NCBI RefSeq assembly: GCF_963169125.1
Contig: NC_084800.1
Location: forward strand, 149,788,397 to 149,852,396
Reading direction: 5' to 3'
Source of the DNA: Humulus lupulus
Lineage: Eukaryota > Streptophyta > Magnoliopsida > Rosales > Cannabaceae
DNA length: 64,000 nucleotides
The notes under the pieces are model-generated. The model made no database searches, was not told the DNA's origin, and saw only the letters and a program-made list of their open reading frames with translations. Below, one piece after another: positions 33,101-43,491 of this stretch; position 1 is the first letter of the stretch; each line of letters begins with the position of its first letter. The translations under genes were made by a program, and so were the position numbers.

Positions 33101-34186
33101 ACCTAGGGGCGCCAAGATAAATGGGACCTAGGGGCCCTCATGCTTACTTAATCATTGGACGGTTAGAATCCGAGCAAGTGCTCTGATAAGTTATTCCCGG
33201 ATAGCAGCCTTGAATATTGGCCATTCCGTGAGAGTGCCTAGAGATACTAGGGGTTGCCAAGTTTGAGTGAGGTTGAACACCCTAGGGGCAGCTGCTCACC
33301 AGCACCACTGATTAACATAGAAGTCTCCGTAAAACCGTGTAAATTGGATTACACTCTTGAATAAGTAGAGATGCCCTAGGTAACACAATAGTTACCCTTG
33401 ATGAGAATATTTATTGGCTAGATCTTAGTGTGGAGACTCGGTTCTCTTTTACAGATTAGCAATTATGTTGGAGGGCGCGTTACGCATGAATTGTTAGAAA
33501 TTGTCGAGCGTTGGTCTCGAATTATGTTGTGATATAATATATCTGCTTGCTCTGGGATTTTCTGAGTGCAGGGATATATTTGTTGATAAGATATAGTTGT
33601 GATATAATATATCTGCTTGCTCTGGGATTTTCTGAGTGCAGGGATATAATTGTTGGTAAGATATAGTTGTGATATAATATATCTGCTTGTTCTGGGATTT
33701 TTCTGAGTGCAGGATTTTTATCTAGTTACGAATTAATTTATCCTTGGTTATCAGGCATGACCATAAGTTTGCCAGGACACTTTAGCGTTCTTGAAATTGA
33801 TTGTGTAGGGTCTGGATGGATCCGGAACCCTAATTCTCTATATGCTTTGTTTGAAAGTTGATCTTACTAAGCGTTTTCGCTTACCTAGTTGTTTCATGTT
33901 GTAGGTAAGAGCAAGGGCAAGGCAGAGCAGTGAGCGCTGGAGTCTTCCTTGCAAATGTACATGTGGACCGACCTTTTGGGAAGCCTTTTTATTTTTGGAA
34001 ATGTTGTGTAATTTTCCTAAACTAGGTTCACTCTAATCTTTATAAAACATGTTTGTAACTAAATGTTAAGTATGGCCATACGACTTTTTAAAAAGTTTTT
34101 TTTTTCTATGGGTTTTTGAGACATTTTGTTAAATGAAAACATTTATATTTCCGCATTATCGAGTCTTGAAAATCCGGGTCGTTACA
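30198..34186 (+). repeat. S2: 3989-bp solo LTR
   Basis: Starts TGTAACGTCCTGC and ends GGGTCGTTACA, flanked by CTGAC on both sides (30193-30197 and 34187-34191). Removing it with one CTGAC restores the T3 RT reading across the joint. Plus-oriented by the LTR-end features shared with chromoviruses here (GTAGGTAAGAGCAAGG near 33901, terminal GTTACA). No coding content, although it is nearly 4 kb. It holds a 70-bp tandem repeat at 33531. Confidence 0.9.
33531..33717. repeat. 70-bp tandem repeat in S2
   Basis: Units start GATATAATATATCTGC at 33531, 33601 and 33671; the first two are full length and nearly identical, the third is partial. It lies just before the conserved GGTAAGAGCAAGG block of the LTR. 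Confidence 0.93.
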
Positions 34187-34191
34187 CTGAC
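34187..34191. other. Target duplication of S2, right
   Basis: CTGAC directly after GTTACA; partner of 30193-30197. Confidence 0.9.
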
Positions 34192-35340
34192 ATGATGGGC
34201 ATTGTCAATAACATCATATTCCACGCCTTGAACATTGATCCAAATGTTGCCCCGGTGCAATATGAGCAGAGGACAATTGACACGACTCAGGCGGAGGCCC
34301 TAAAGGCAGAGGTCGACAAGCTTCTCACCAACGGTTTCATCCGAGAAGCCCACTACCCAAGGTGGTTTTCAAACCCGGTCCTGGTGCCTAAGGCAAACAT
34401 CGCCTGGAGGACATGCATAGACTTCTCTGAACTTAACAAGGCATGCCCTGAGGATTGCTTTTTGTTGCCCAAAATTGATAAGATGGTCGACGCCACCTCC
34501 GTGTATGAGCTTTTTTCCATCATGGACACATACTCGGGGTACAACCAGATATCCATGCATGTCGCGGACCAAGATCACACTAGCTTCCGAACAGATAAAG
34601 GTGTGTGTTGTTACAAGGAGATTCCCATTGGCCTCAAGAATGTTGGTGCCACCTGAGGTTAGTAAACCCCGTGTTCAAGAATTAACTAGGTTGGAACATG
34701 GAGGCGTACGTGGACGACATGCTAGTAAAGTCGAGGATAGTCCCCAACCACGTGAAAGATATGGTAGAGGTATTCTCGGTCCTCTACAAGTTTGGGATGA
34801 AGCTGAACCCCCAAAAATGCACTTTTGTGGTAGCCTCCTGGATGTTCCTGTGATTCATTGTTAGTGCCCAAGGAATAGAGGCTAGCCCCGAGAAGATAAA
34901 AGCATTGATAGAAATGTCATCCCTCAAAAATCACAAGGATGTACAAAGCATGACCGATCAGATAGCGGCACTGAGCTATTTCATCTTGAATGCAACCGAT
35001 AAGTGCATTCCCTTCTTCAACACCTTCCGCAGAGGTAAAAGATTTGATTGGAAGGATGAATGCGAGCATGCCTTCCAACAACTAAAGACTCACATGGTGA
35101 ATCCCTCGATTTTGTTAGAGCCCGTAGATGGAGAGTCCCTCCTCCTTTACAAGGTTGTCTCCGAGAATGTTGTTAGTGCTACTCTAGTCCACGAGGAAGG
35201 TCATGTCCAGCATCCAAATTATAATGTGAGAAAGTGCCTCCTCAGAGTAGAGTCCAGATATCCGCTTATCAAAAAGCTAACGTTTTTCCTGATAATGCTT
35301 CTCGGAAGCTGAGGCCTTACTTCCAGGGGCATCCCATCAG
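34192..35340 (+). pseudogene. pol: T3 reverse transcriptase and first RNase H
   Basis: RT motifs WRTCIDFSELNKACPEDCF, MDTYSGYNQISMH and, after a shift near 34656, YVDDMLVKS near 34708-34734. The connection (HKDVQSMTDQIAALSYFI) and a degraded first RNase H follow to SRKLRPYFQGHPI. Two or more frameshifts and stops. Confidence 0.85.
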
Positions 35341-36202
35341 AGTCCTCACCAACCATCACTTAAGGCAAGTCCTTCAGAAGTCGGAGTACTCCAAGAGACT
35401 CTTAAAGTGGGCAATAAAACTGAGTCAGTTTGACATCACTTACCTCATGAGGACTGTCATAAAGGGACAGGTACTGGCAGATTTCATTGCCATGTGCAAG
35501 GGAGAACATGAGAAACCCAGGGAGACTTCGGTGGATAGGCCAACGTGGAAGTTATTTGTCAATATTTCCTTTAATGAGAATGGGGTTGGAGCAGACATCA
35601 TTTTGGTATCCCTAGAGAGACACAGGGTTTACAACGCTTTAAGCTTTAAATTTGACACCTCAAACAAAGAAGCTGAGTACAAGGTATTAATTGTTGGGCT
35701 CCGGGTAGTCGTAGAACTAAAGTTTGAAGCCCTTGAGATATTCAACGATTCCCAACTAGTAGTCAACCAAGTCCTCAGAGAGTATCAGGCTTAGGGGATG
35801 AGGATGGTTGCATATTTGGCTAAGGCCCAATAAATACTACACAGCTTCAAAAAAATTTCCATCCGATAAGTGCCAAGGGAATAGAATTCCAATGTTGATG
35901 CCTTGGCCAAGCTTGCAACCACAAAGGACACTGAGTTGATCAATGTGGTCCTAATTGACCACTTGGCCACTCCAAGCATCTCAACCCCCAGGAGGTAGAG
36001 TCCGTCCAGCCACATGATGGTTGGATGGAGCCAATAATGAAGTACCTTGTCTCCGGGGAGCCTTGGTACGTGATCATAGATTGTAAGTTGTACAGGCGAG
36101 GATATTCATTGCCCCTTTTGCAATGTACGTCCAAGTAAGAGGTTAGCCTCATCCTCTTGGAATGAATGAGGGCTTTTGCGAGGACCATGCCAGGGGGCAG
36201 AG
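35341..36202 (+). pseudogene. pol: T3 second RNase H and integrase start
   Basis: Tat-type second RNase H: KLFVNISFNENGVGAD (the first catalytic Asp region reads FVNIS, so the Asp is lost), NKEAEYKVLIVGL, IFNDSQLVVNQV. TAG after EYQA. The integrase zinc domain begins near 36160 (EGFCEDHARGQ-like) and is cut by S3 in RGQ|SLAKK. Confidence 0.8.
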
Positions 36203-38913
36203 TGTAATGCCCCAACTCCTGAGACCGTTACGGTGTGCCTTGTAAACAGTCCTAAACTCGCTAATCGAGTCATTTGGCCAAAATCGTGAACTAAGTATGA
36301 TTAGCGGTTTAAGGACTAAAGACTTTGGTTAAGATATAACGTTTCACTAGAACGTTTAATATATATACGTTGGGATCCCGAAAATATAAATTTCAGATTT
36401 TATTACAGAAAATATTTACAACAGACCGTTCTAAGCAGCAAAACAGGGTACAACCCTAGTTCCACTTTAAACCTCGGCCGTGGCGGACGAGCAGCTGCAT
36501 ATGTACACGTCATCACCTAAGCTCTCCAAATCAAGGATGGTCCAGCTTCCTCTTTCCTTTACCTGCACCATATAGCACCCGTGAGCTGAAGCCCAGCAAG
36601 AAAACATAATACTTTTCATAAACATTATCATATGATTATCATTATAACCATACTGAGCGTAAAACTTTCAACCAATGAGTAAACATCATATGATTCAAGA
36701 GGGAGAGTGGCTGCTAGGTAAGCCACTAGCCTCCAAGTGCTTATTTCATTCATCGACCCTCGAGGTCGGTCTTGCATTAATGCTCTTTGAGCCATTCAAT
36801 GCTGATGGTCGATTAGATCTAATCTCCGTTGGCTTGCGTGATCCACACTAAGACCGTTCTGACTAGTGAGTCAGCGCTATGTGACCAGTGTCCAGTATCA
36901 CTGCCGAACCTGACTCATAAGTCACATCTTCATAGCTGATACCAACACCTTTGCCAATTCTGACTGATGAGTCAGTGCAACGTGACCAGTGCCCAATACC
37001 ACTGCTGAACCTGACTCATAAGTCACAGCTTCACAGCTGATACCAACACCTTTGCCAATTCTGACTGATGAGTCAGTGCAATGTGACCAATGCCCAGTAC
37101 CACTTCTGAACCTGACTCATAAGTCACAGCTTCACAGTTGATACTAGCCCCTTTGCCAAATCTGACTAATTAGTCAGTACCATGCACAAGTAAGCAATGC
37201 TATCAATATGTATCATATGCCAGTTATCCAAGAATAGGGCATTCAGCATGCTTACTAAACAGTTGCTAGCATAATCATGATCATGCACAAACCTAGAGAC
37301 TCAAGCTCTGGCCAATCTCATATTCATCACTCACGGCATGCCCTAATTACATGTTTCTCGTGCATCACATGCATCACACTTAATCATCCAGCATACCTCA
37401 ATAATAATCATACGCAATTGGGCAAGATCGCCAAGCATTCACTATGCTATCAATGTTTACATTTAAACATCCAACATGCATCAATCATAGCAATGCATGT
37501 CACGTACGGGGTGCAGTTTTCTTACCTTGGGTTCGAGCGAGAATTAATAAAAGAAACGACCTTTGAGAACGATCAGCTTTTAGTCCTTTAGTGGTCACCT
37601 AGTCATAACCAAACATAAGGTAACATCAATAAAAATGATCAACTTAAGTTCCCAAATCAATATCTAGCCTCCGGGACATCAATCCCCACTTAACCGGGTA
37701 CTAGGTACAACCCCGAGGCTTAAGGCTTGAATTCCCAAGCTTAAAACCGCTTCCTTGGAAAAAATGACCTTAAGGGCCGCGGACCTCCTTGGCCATGCCG
37801 CGGCACACCCCTCAAACAGAGGCGCCCAAACCCAGCTTACTCCAAGGGCCGCGGCTCTCCCTGACCATGCCGCGGCGCAACACCCAATTTTGCCCAGAAA
37901 AACCCAGCACGCACATCACAATGTCCCCTGCATTTTCCCTTAGAACCAACCCCTCAAATTATCCCAGAACCTCCTCCAAACACTCATTCAAACCCCTAGA
38001 CATCACCCATAACCTCCCTTCATCAAGACCCAAAAGAAACATCATCCAAACCTCCATTAATTCAAACTTTCGAAAAGTGATTCACAAGTCAAAAACTAAA
38101 ACTCAAAACAGAGTATGAACCAGAAACTAATGGTTGAAGCTTACCTCAAACACGATTGAATCCACTTTAATGGCTGGACTCAAGCTAAACCTCCCCAAGC
38201 TTGACTCCCTAGCTTGCTTCCTCAAGATAGGCTCTCAAAACCTAAAATAGAGGGTGAAGGAGAACTTGTACGGGAAGGAAGGGAGAAAGAGAGGATAGGC
38301 TCTATTTTATCTCTGTTTTAATCTACCACTTTCCACAGCCAGCAGCCTTTAAATCATATATATACAAAACCCAAAATGATCAAAATGCCCTTAAGCCAAT
38401 AAAAGCCTCTAAACCATTTCAAGCGTAAAATTGGTACTTTCCACCTATCTCGTTAATCATAATTAACGCTTCCCAATTCCCACTAATCTCCATATTTTCG
38501 ATTACCAATAAATCACATCCCATTACCCCTTAATTCCCGGTAATGCTCTAATCAATAAATTCACCCCGAGACTCACCCCGAGCCCCGAACTTAAACCCGT
38601 TATGACTAGACCGAACACTTACATCTCATGATCGTCTCATGTCGAAAAGCTTGAACCAATCCACCCTATAATGTGGTTATATTAATTAATCTCAACCATG
38701 CACCCAAAATATACATTTACGGCCACTGTGGCCAAATTACCAAAATGCCCTTGCATTATAAATATGAGCCCATATGCATGCATTCACCATCATATAATAA
38801 TATAATTCACATACACATGCATATAATCATTGAATATCATAATAAATCATTTATGGCACTCCCAGCCTCCTAATCAAGGTCCTAAACCTTATTAGGAAGT
38901 TTGGGGCATTACA
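36203..38913 (-). repeat. S3: minus-strand solo LTR (2711 bp)
   Basis: On the minus strand it starts TGTAATGCCCCAAAC and ends GGGGCATTACA, as in the other chromovirus LTRs. The flanks are CAGAG (36198-36202) and TAGAG (38914-38918), a duplication with one C/T change. Removing the LTR and one copy restores the integrase string GQSLAKKIL. It holds GC words (37777-37880), a donor-like block (37511-37530 minus), a 101-bp tandem repeat, and CTTTACCTGCACC (minus GGTGCAGGTAAAG) near 36557. The small ORFs at 37755-38118 are artefacts of LTR sequence. Confidence 0.88.
36857..37190. repeat. 101-bp tandem repeat with two palindromes per unit
   Basis: Units begin at 36857, 36958 and 37059, with a partial fourth at 37160. 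Each unit carries CTGACTGATGAGTCAG-like and TGACTCATAAGTCA palindromes about 50-60 bp apart. TGACTCA is the core of AP-1/GCN4-type bZIP sites; whether any factor binds is not known. Confidence 0.92.
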
Positions 38914-38918
38914 TAGAG

Positions 38919-39914
38919 CCTCGCCAAGAAAATCCTAAGATAGGGATACTTTTGGCCTACAATGAATGGTGATGCGATGGACTATGTTAAGAAGTATGAC
39001 CAGTGCCAACACTTCACCAACATTTCGGGAGCTCCTCCAATTGAGCTCACACAGATGAAAAGTCCCTGGCCCTTCGTTGTCTGCGGCATTGACCTGATCG
39101 AGTCCTTGCCCACGAGAAAAGGAGTAAAGTACGCTATTATGGTAGTTGACTACTTCACGAACTAGGTCGTGGTCGAATCTGTCACTCAAGAAGGTGCTGG
39201 ACTTTATCATCAAGAACATAGTTTATCGCTACGGGTTCTCGAGGAAAATTGTCTCCGACAATGGCCTATAATTAGACAATGAATTGTTAACCGATTTTTG
39301 TGAAAGGCATGGTGTTATGAAGACTTTCTCCTCTATGGCTCACTTCTAGGAAAATGGACAAGTGGAAGTGGTCAACAAGACGCTTAAGGCCACTTTGAAG
39401 AAAAGGCTGGAACAAGCAAAAGGCACCTGGCCCGAGGAGCTGCCTAAAGCATTGTGAAGCTACCGCACCACTGCTAGGACCACTACTGGGCATTCTCCCT
39501 TCTCCATGGCCTACGGGTGTATTAAGCCATGCTCATAGTTAAGGCGCAATCTCCACACACTGACGAGACACATACGATTCAACCACAAATCATGCTTTAC
39601 TTTGAGAATCTCTGGACCTTATGGAAGAGCTCCGAGAAGCTTCACAGCCACGTGTAGCGTCCTACGAACAAAAAGTGGCCAGATATTTCAACTCTAAAGT
39701 TAAGAATAGGAAATTTGGCATCAGAGATTTGGTGTTACGAAGAGTTTTTTTAGCCACCCGAGAACCTGATGCTGGAGTATTGGGCCCTAACTGGGAAGGG
39801 CCATACCAAGTCGATAGCAGCGTGTGTCCAGGGATGTACAAATTGGCTCAACTTAACGGGGAACCAGTGCCCCATGTCTGGAATGTCAAGCATCTCCGCC
39901 AGTATTATCAGTAA
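38919..39914 (+). pseudogene. pol: T3 integrase (decayed)
   Basis: Continues from 36202: LAKKILR, stop, GYFWPTMNGDAM, KKYDQCQHF (zinc end), SPWPFVVCGIDLIESLPTRKG and VVDYFTN (first Asp). Shifts follow near 39170. The C-terminal domain is readable at 39621-39914: IRDLVLRRVFLATREPDAG, LGPNWEGPYQ, HLRQYYQ-stop, as in T2. Confidence 0.85.
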
Positions 39915-40082
39915 TATTAGCAATGTATCTTCTAAGTTATGTAGTAATGTTACAGCCTCCGGCACAATTAATGGAAATCGTGTGTGCAAAATGCGATAGA
40001 TAAAATTCAGAGAAACTGCTTGTATCTTAAATTTTAATTCAGTACTTTCACTTTTCGAGGTGTACCCACTCGTTGGCCTAGA

Positions 40083-40123
40083 CAAGTGAACGTATACTAG
40101 TCTCTGATCACTTGGGGGGCATA
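40083..40123 (+). promoter_or_regulatory. Inverted repeat plus internal polypurine-like G-run, T3
   Basis: CAAGTGA (40083-40089) and TCACTTG (40108-40114), followed by TTGGGGGGCATA. The 18 bases 40106-40123 equal 17621-17638 of T2, while the loop between the arms differs (18 against 22 bases). Confidence 0.6.
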
Positions 40124-40159
40124 GCTAGGCCTCCTCGTAGGATAGCCACTCATGGATCG

Positions 40160-40900
40160 TGACCTAGGAAGCTAAGCTTTTCATGAGCGGAGCAAGCCTA
40201 GTGTCAAATTTTACGTAAGGAGACTAAAAGACCTTGTAACCTATGGGCGTAGAACTTGAGTTATATCTACAGAACCAACTGCAAGTTCTCGACTTCCATT
40301 TGGCAAATGAACCCCGGAGTCATTTATACTTGGGATAACCCCTAAGTCATCTGTACTCAGGGGCAACTTTGTTCAATGTAACCTCTCAAGGACCACGTGC
40401 CCCAAGAGTAACATTGAAAGTAACCTAGGAAGCTAAGCTTATCATTAGCAGAGCAAGCCTAGTGTCAATCCTTCCATGAATAAGATAACCTATGGGCGGG
40501 AACTTGTGTTATCTCACGAGGACTATGCGCTCGAGGAGTAATAACCAACTCTCGGCTCTTCAAGAGTAATCGATGCCCCGAGTCACTTGTACTTGGGCGT
40601 GAACCTCACTTGAACTTGTGTTATCTCCCAAGGACCATGTGCCCGAGGATCAATAACTAGTTCTCAAGCCTTAAGTCTCCCATACTCGGGCGCAAGCCTC
40701 AAGTTTCCAAAAACTTGGTTCACATGGCCTAGCCTAAAAGGGTGGAGAGCTTAACCCACGTCTTGAGGATTTAGAGTCTGAGGACTGGCAATGAATTTTC
40801 AATTCCAGAAACTCAAGAACTCTGTGCTTGGGGTGGCAAAGAAATAATTGTGACAAACAAAAATGACCTAGTGCAATCTCCCGAGGACTCTGCGCCTATG
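40160..40900. repeat. Cluster of short imperfect repeats in T3
   Basis: CCTAGGAAGCTAAGCTT…GAGCAAGCCTAGTGTCAA occurs near 40164 and 40429. A second phrase of the type TTATCTC-CGAGGACTATG-GCTCGAGGAGTAA recurs near 40380, 40510, 40620 and 40875 in altered form. No coding meaning seen. Confidence 0.6.
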
Positions 40901-41579
40901 GAGTAACACTTCGTCTTCGAACCCTAACTAAATTTGACCTCCTAAGACCTAAATTGTTTGGACTCGAGGACATAAGGACACGTCGAGTGCCCTAACTTAA
41001 TAGCACACTAAAGTTACTTTTGAGGACTGCGAGTCCATAAAGCAACACTAAGTACTTAAAAGCATCGAAATACTAGGTCAATAAACAAGACTCGAGTCTT
41101 CAGGACTCGAGCACAAGTCCCTAGACGAACTGACTAGGAAAATTAAGACAAAAGTCTCAAAGACTAAGGCCCACACGTGGTGGACAAGATAAGGTCTAAA
41201 ATTCTCGTGAAATCAAACTGTGCTGAGTTCAAATCAAAACCTTAGTACATTTAAGGCCAAATTGCACAATTACTAAATGTTAAAAATGTCTCGAGTGATA
41301 AAGCAATGAAGGAAGAAAAATAGTGTAGGAAAAGGACATCCAGAAAAATAAAATCATTTACAATTGCACTCGGGGGCTTGAGTATTAACTTGTTTGTACC
41401 CCTAAAAGAGCAGTGGAACACAACCTCCATTGCGATCTCGATCATAGGATCAGTCTCAAGGGCCCGACCCAATTTCACGATCGCTCAAGCTTGAGCCACC
41501 TTGGCAGCGTTCACTCAAAAACGTTCCTCGAAGAGCATCCTTATGTTGGGCTCATTGGTGAAGGCCAAGTCCATTTCTT

Positions 41580-43488
41580 TGTTTCTTTGTTTCTTTGCTA
41601 TGCAACATAGAGGGTGTCCTCCATCATTTGGTCAGCCTTTGTGTTAAGAGCAACAACCTGATCCCTCAGCTCATGGGCTTGGCGCTTCGAGTCCTTCGCT
41701 TCTGCCTTAGCTGCCTGAGCCCTCAAAGTCGCCTGCAAGGTTTCCTCTCAAGCTTTGGCGGCCTCCTCGCAGGCATTTTGGGTAGCCTCCTCCTCGGCCT
41801 TGGAACGCCTCATGGCATCTTCCACCAGCTTCGTCGAAATACCTTCAAGTGCCTACAGCTTGGATTGCTCTGTCGCTAGATGAGTCTCCAGTGCGGAGGC
41901 ATGAGCCTTCTCATCCTCTATAGCCTTCTGGAGCTTGGAGTGCTCCTCGAGGGGGATTATTGCATCCTTGAGTTCCTTCAGCTCGAAGGATTGCATGGTT
42001 ATGACATCCCCAAGCCGCTGGCACAAGGCATCTGTCTACATAATAAAAAAAAAAAGAAGACAAAATTAGCACGCGAAGATGAAAGCACTTGGCTATAAAT
42101 TTAAATTATGGTCCAAGGCTTACCTGTGCCAAGGCGTAGCGACAGGCTGCAAGGAGGGATATCTCCTTATCCCTTCCTACGCAAGCATAACTTCCAGATG
42201 GCATCTCGCAAAGGTTCCCATTCAATCCCTACAAAATATCTACCGCTAGCGGAGCTGTTCTACTTCCAAGTCCCTCGACGATGAAAGACTCTAAATACAC
42301 ACAGTCGGGGGGTGGCACTGGGGTCCCACTCTGAGGCCTATCTTGGCGAAGGTATTCGATCAAGATCTTGAAGTCTTCATCCCATCTTCTAGAGAGGCGT
42401 TGAAGTATTCCATGATCTGTCTATGCCTCTCGAGCTCTTCCCCTTCCTAGTGCTCGAGAAAGATCACTAATTGAGGCACCCGGTTAGGAGGGCTACTGAC
42501 GGCGCCTCTTTTCTCGTGCCTGAGGTCCCCTCGATGAGGGCCAAAAATCAACCACAGAGGTCAATGACCTCCTCCATAGGAGCATCCGCTGGAGCATCGT
42601 GTGGGGCAGGTGGAACATAGGGTTGGATTTTAGAGGGCTCCTCAACCCTTTGGCATTTGGTCTGGATAAAGTCGGCCAACCCCATGTGATCTGCAAAGGA
42701 AAGTAACAAAGGTGTTAGTCCTCGACATGAGGATAAAAAGGAAAAAAAATAAAGAGAAAGAACGAAAGAGTAAAATGCATGATGAATCTAGATACGAAGA
42801 ACGCAAGCTGCTTGGAGACCCACCACAATATGGCTCCTCCAGGTGAAGGGTTGAGCGGAAAAATTCTCTGATTAGCTTGAGCATCTCTTAGGTGGTATTC
42901 GTTTTGTATTGACATAAGCACCTTGCGTGCATGGACTGTGAAGGAGATTTAATGACACCCCAAGGCTGTCCACTCTAGAGGAGCGAGGGTGAGATGCACA
43001 CATGTTCAAGACTTACCCCTTCCCCTACATGCTTAGCATGGTACAAGACAATGGAAGTTTTACCATATCAAAGGACGAGGACTCAACCCCCGCTTGGAGC
43101 TCTTCCTCAAACTCCTAGTTCTTTTGAGCCTCTGCAGCGGCTCGGATGGTGAGAAATTTTTTGACTTGTTCTTTCTACATCCGTCAGGTGAACTGGGCAA
43201 GTTTCAGTTTGTCCACGTACCCTATATAGAGGGTAGCTCATGCCAAGACTTCTTCGTGTTTCGATAGGAGGAGAGGTCCATGGAGCCAATGTTTGTTCTC
43301 TTTGAGGAGGCCAAACTGGTGCAGATGAGCCTCTGTGACAAGGAAGACTCTATATTTTTGAAGCCTATCGACATAGGCTATGATGAATGGAGTGCGACGG
43401 AAGGAACCTATCAATAGAAGAATGTCTAATTAGGGAAAGACCAACATTGAACGACTAACCCAAGGCAAAGGTTAAAACACTTACCAAC
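41580..43488 (-). pseudogene. T3 antisense gene remnant (coiled-coil exon and upstream exons)
   Basis: Minus-strand relic in the same place as the T2 antisense gene. Coiled-coil exon about 42033-41580 after an acceptor TTATGTAG: QSFELKELKDAIIPLEEH, KLVEDAMRRSKAEEEATQ, with TAG at 41855-41853 and a TGA further on (likely from CAG and CGA). Upstream a donor CACAG|GTAAGC (near 42122) and an acceptor CCTTTGCAG (near 42690) bound another exon (HMGLADFIQTKCQRVEEPSK). A further open stretch near 43390-43240 reads TPFIIAYVDRLQKYRVF, and a TTGGTAAGTG donor stands at 43488-43480. The upstream exons do not look like T2 exon 1. Confidence 0.6.
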
Positions 43489-43491
43489 CCT

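Larger units (their letters stand above)
39915..41579 (+). other. T3 region after pol
   Basis: No convincing gene on either strand. It contains the conserved inverted repeat with G-run (40083-40123) and a family of short imperfect repeats (about 40160-40900). The rest shows no structure I can name. Confidence 0.55.
26890..43491 (+). mobile_element. T3: old Tat-lineage element split by two solo LTRs
   Basis: Pieces: LTR end and gag-protease-RT start (26890-30197), RT to integrase zinc domain (34192-36202), integrase and 3' region (38919-43491). Order and motifs follow T2, including the second RNase H and the antisense coiled-coil unit. Many stops and shifts make it far older than T2. The left LTR is cut by S1; the right end (promoter of the antisense unit, polypurine tract, 3' LTR) is lost where K2 LTR sequence begins near 43492. 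Confidence 0.85.

Noticed and set aside
36857..37190. CRISPR-like array
   Set aside because: Units are contiguous 101-bp tandem copies without variable spacers, and the context is a plant LTR.
37277..38118. Plus-strand ORFs inside S3 (up to 109 codons)
   Set aside because: They lie in LTR sequence that is non-coding in related copies and merely cross the GC-word island.
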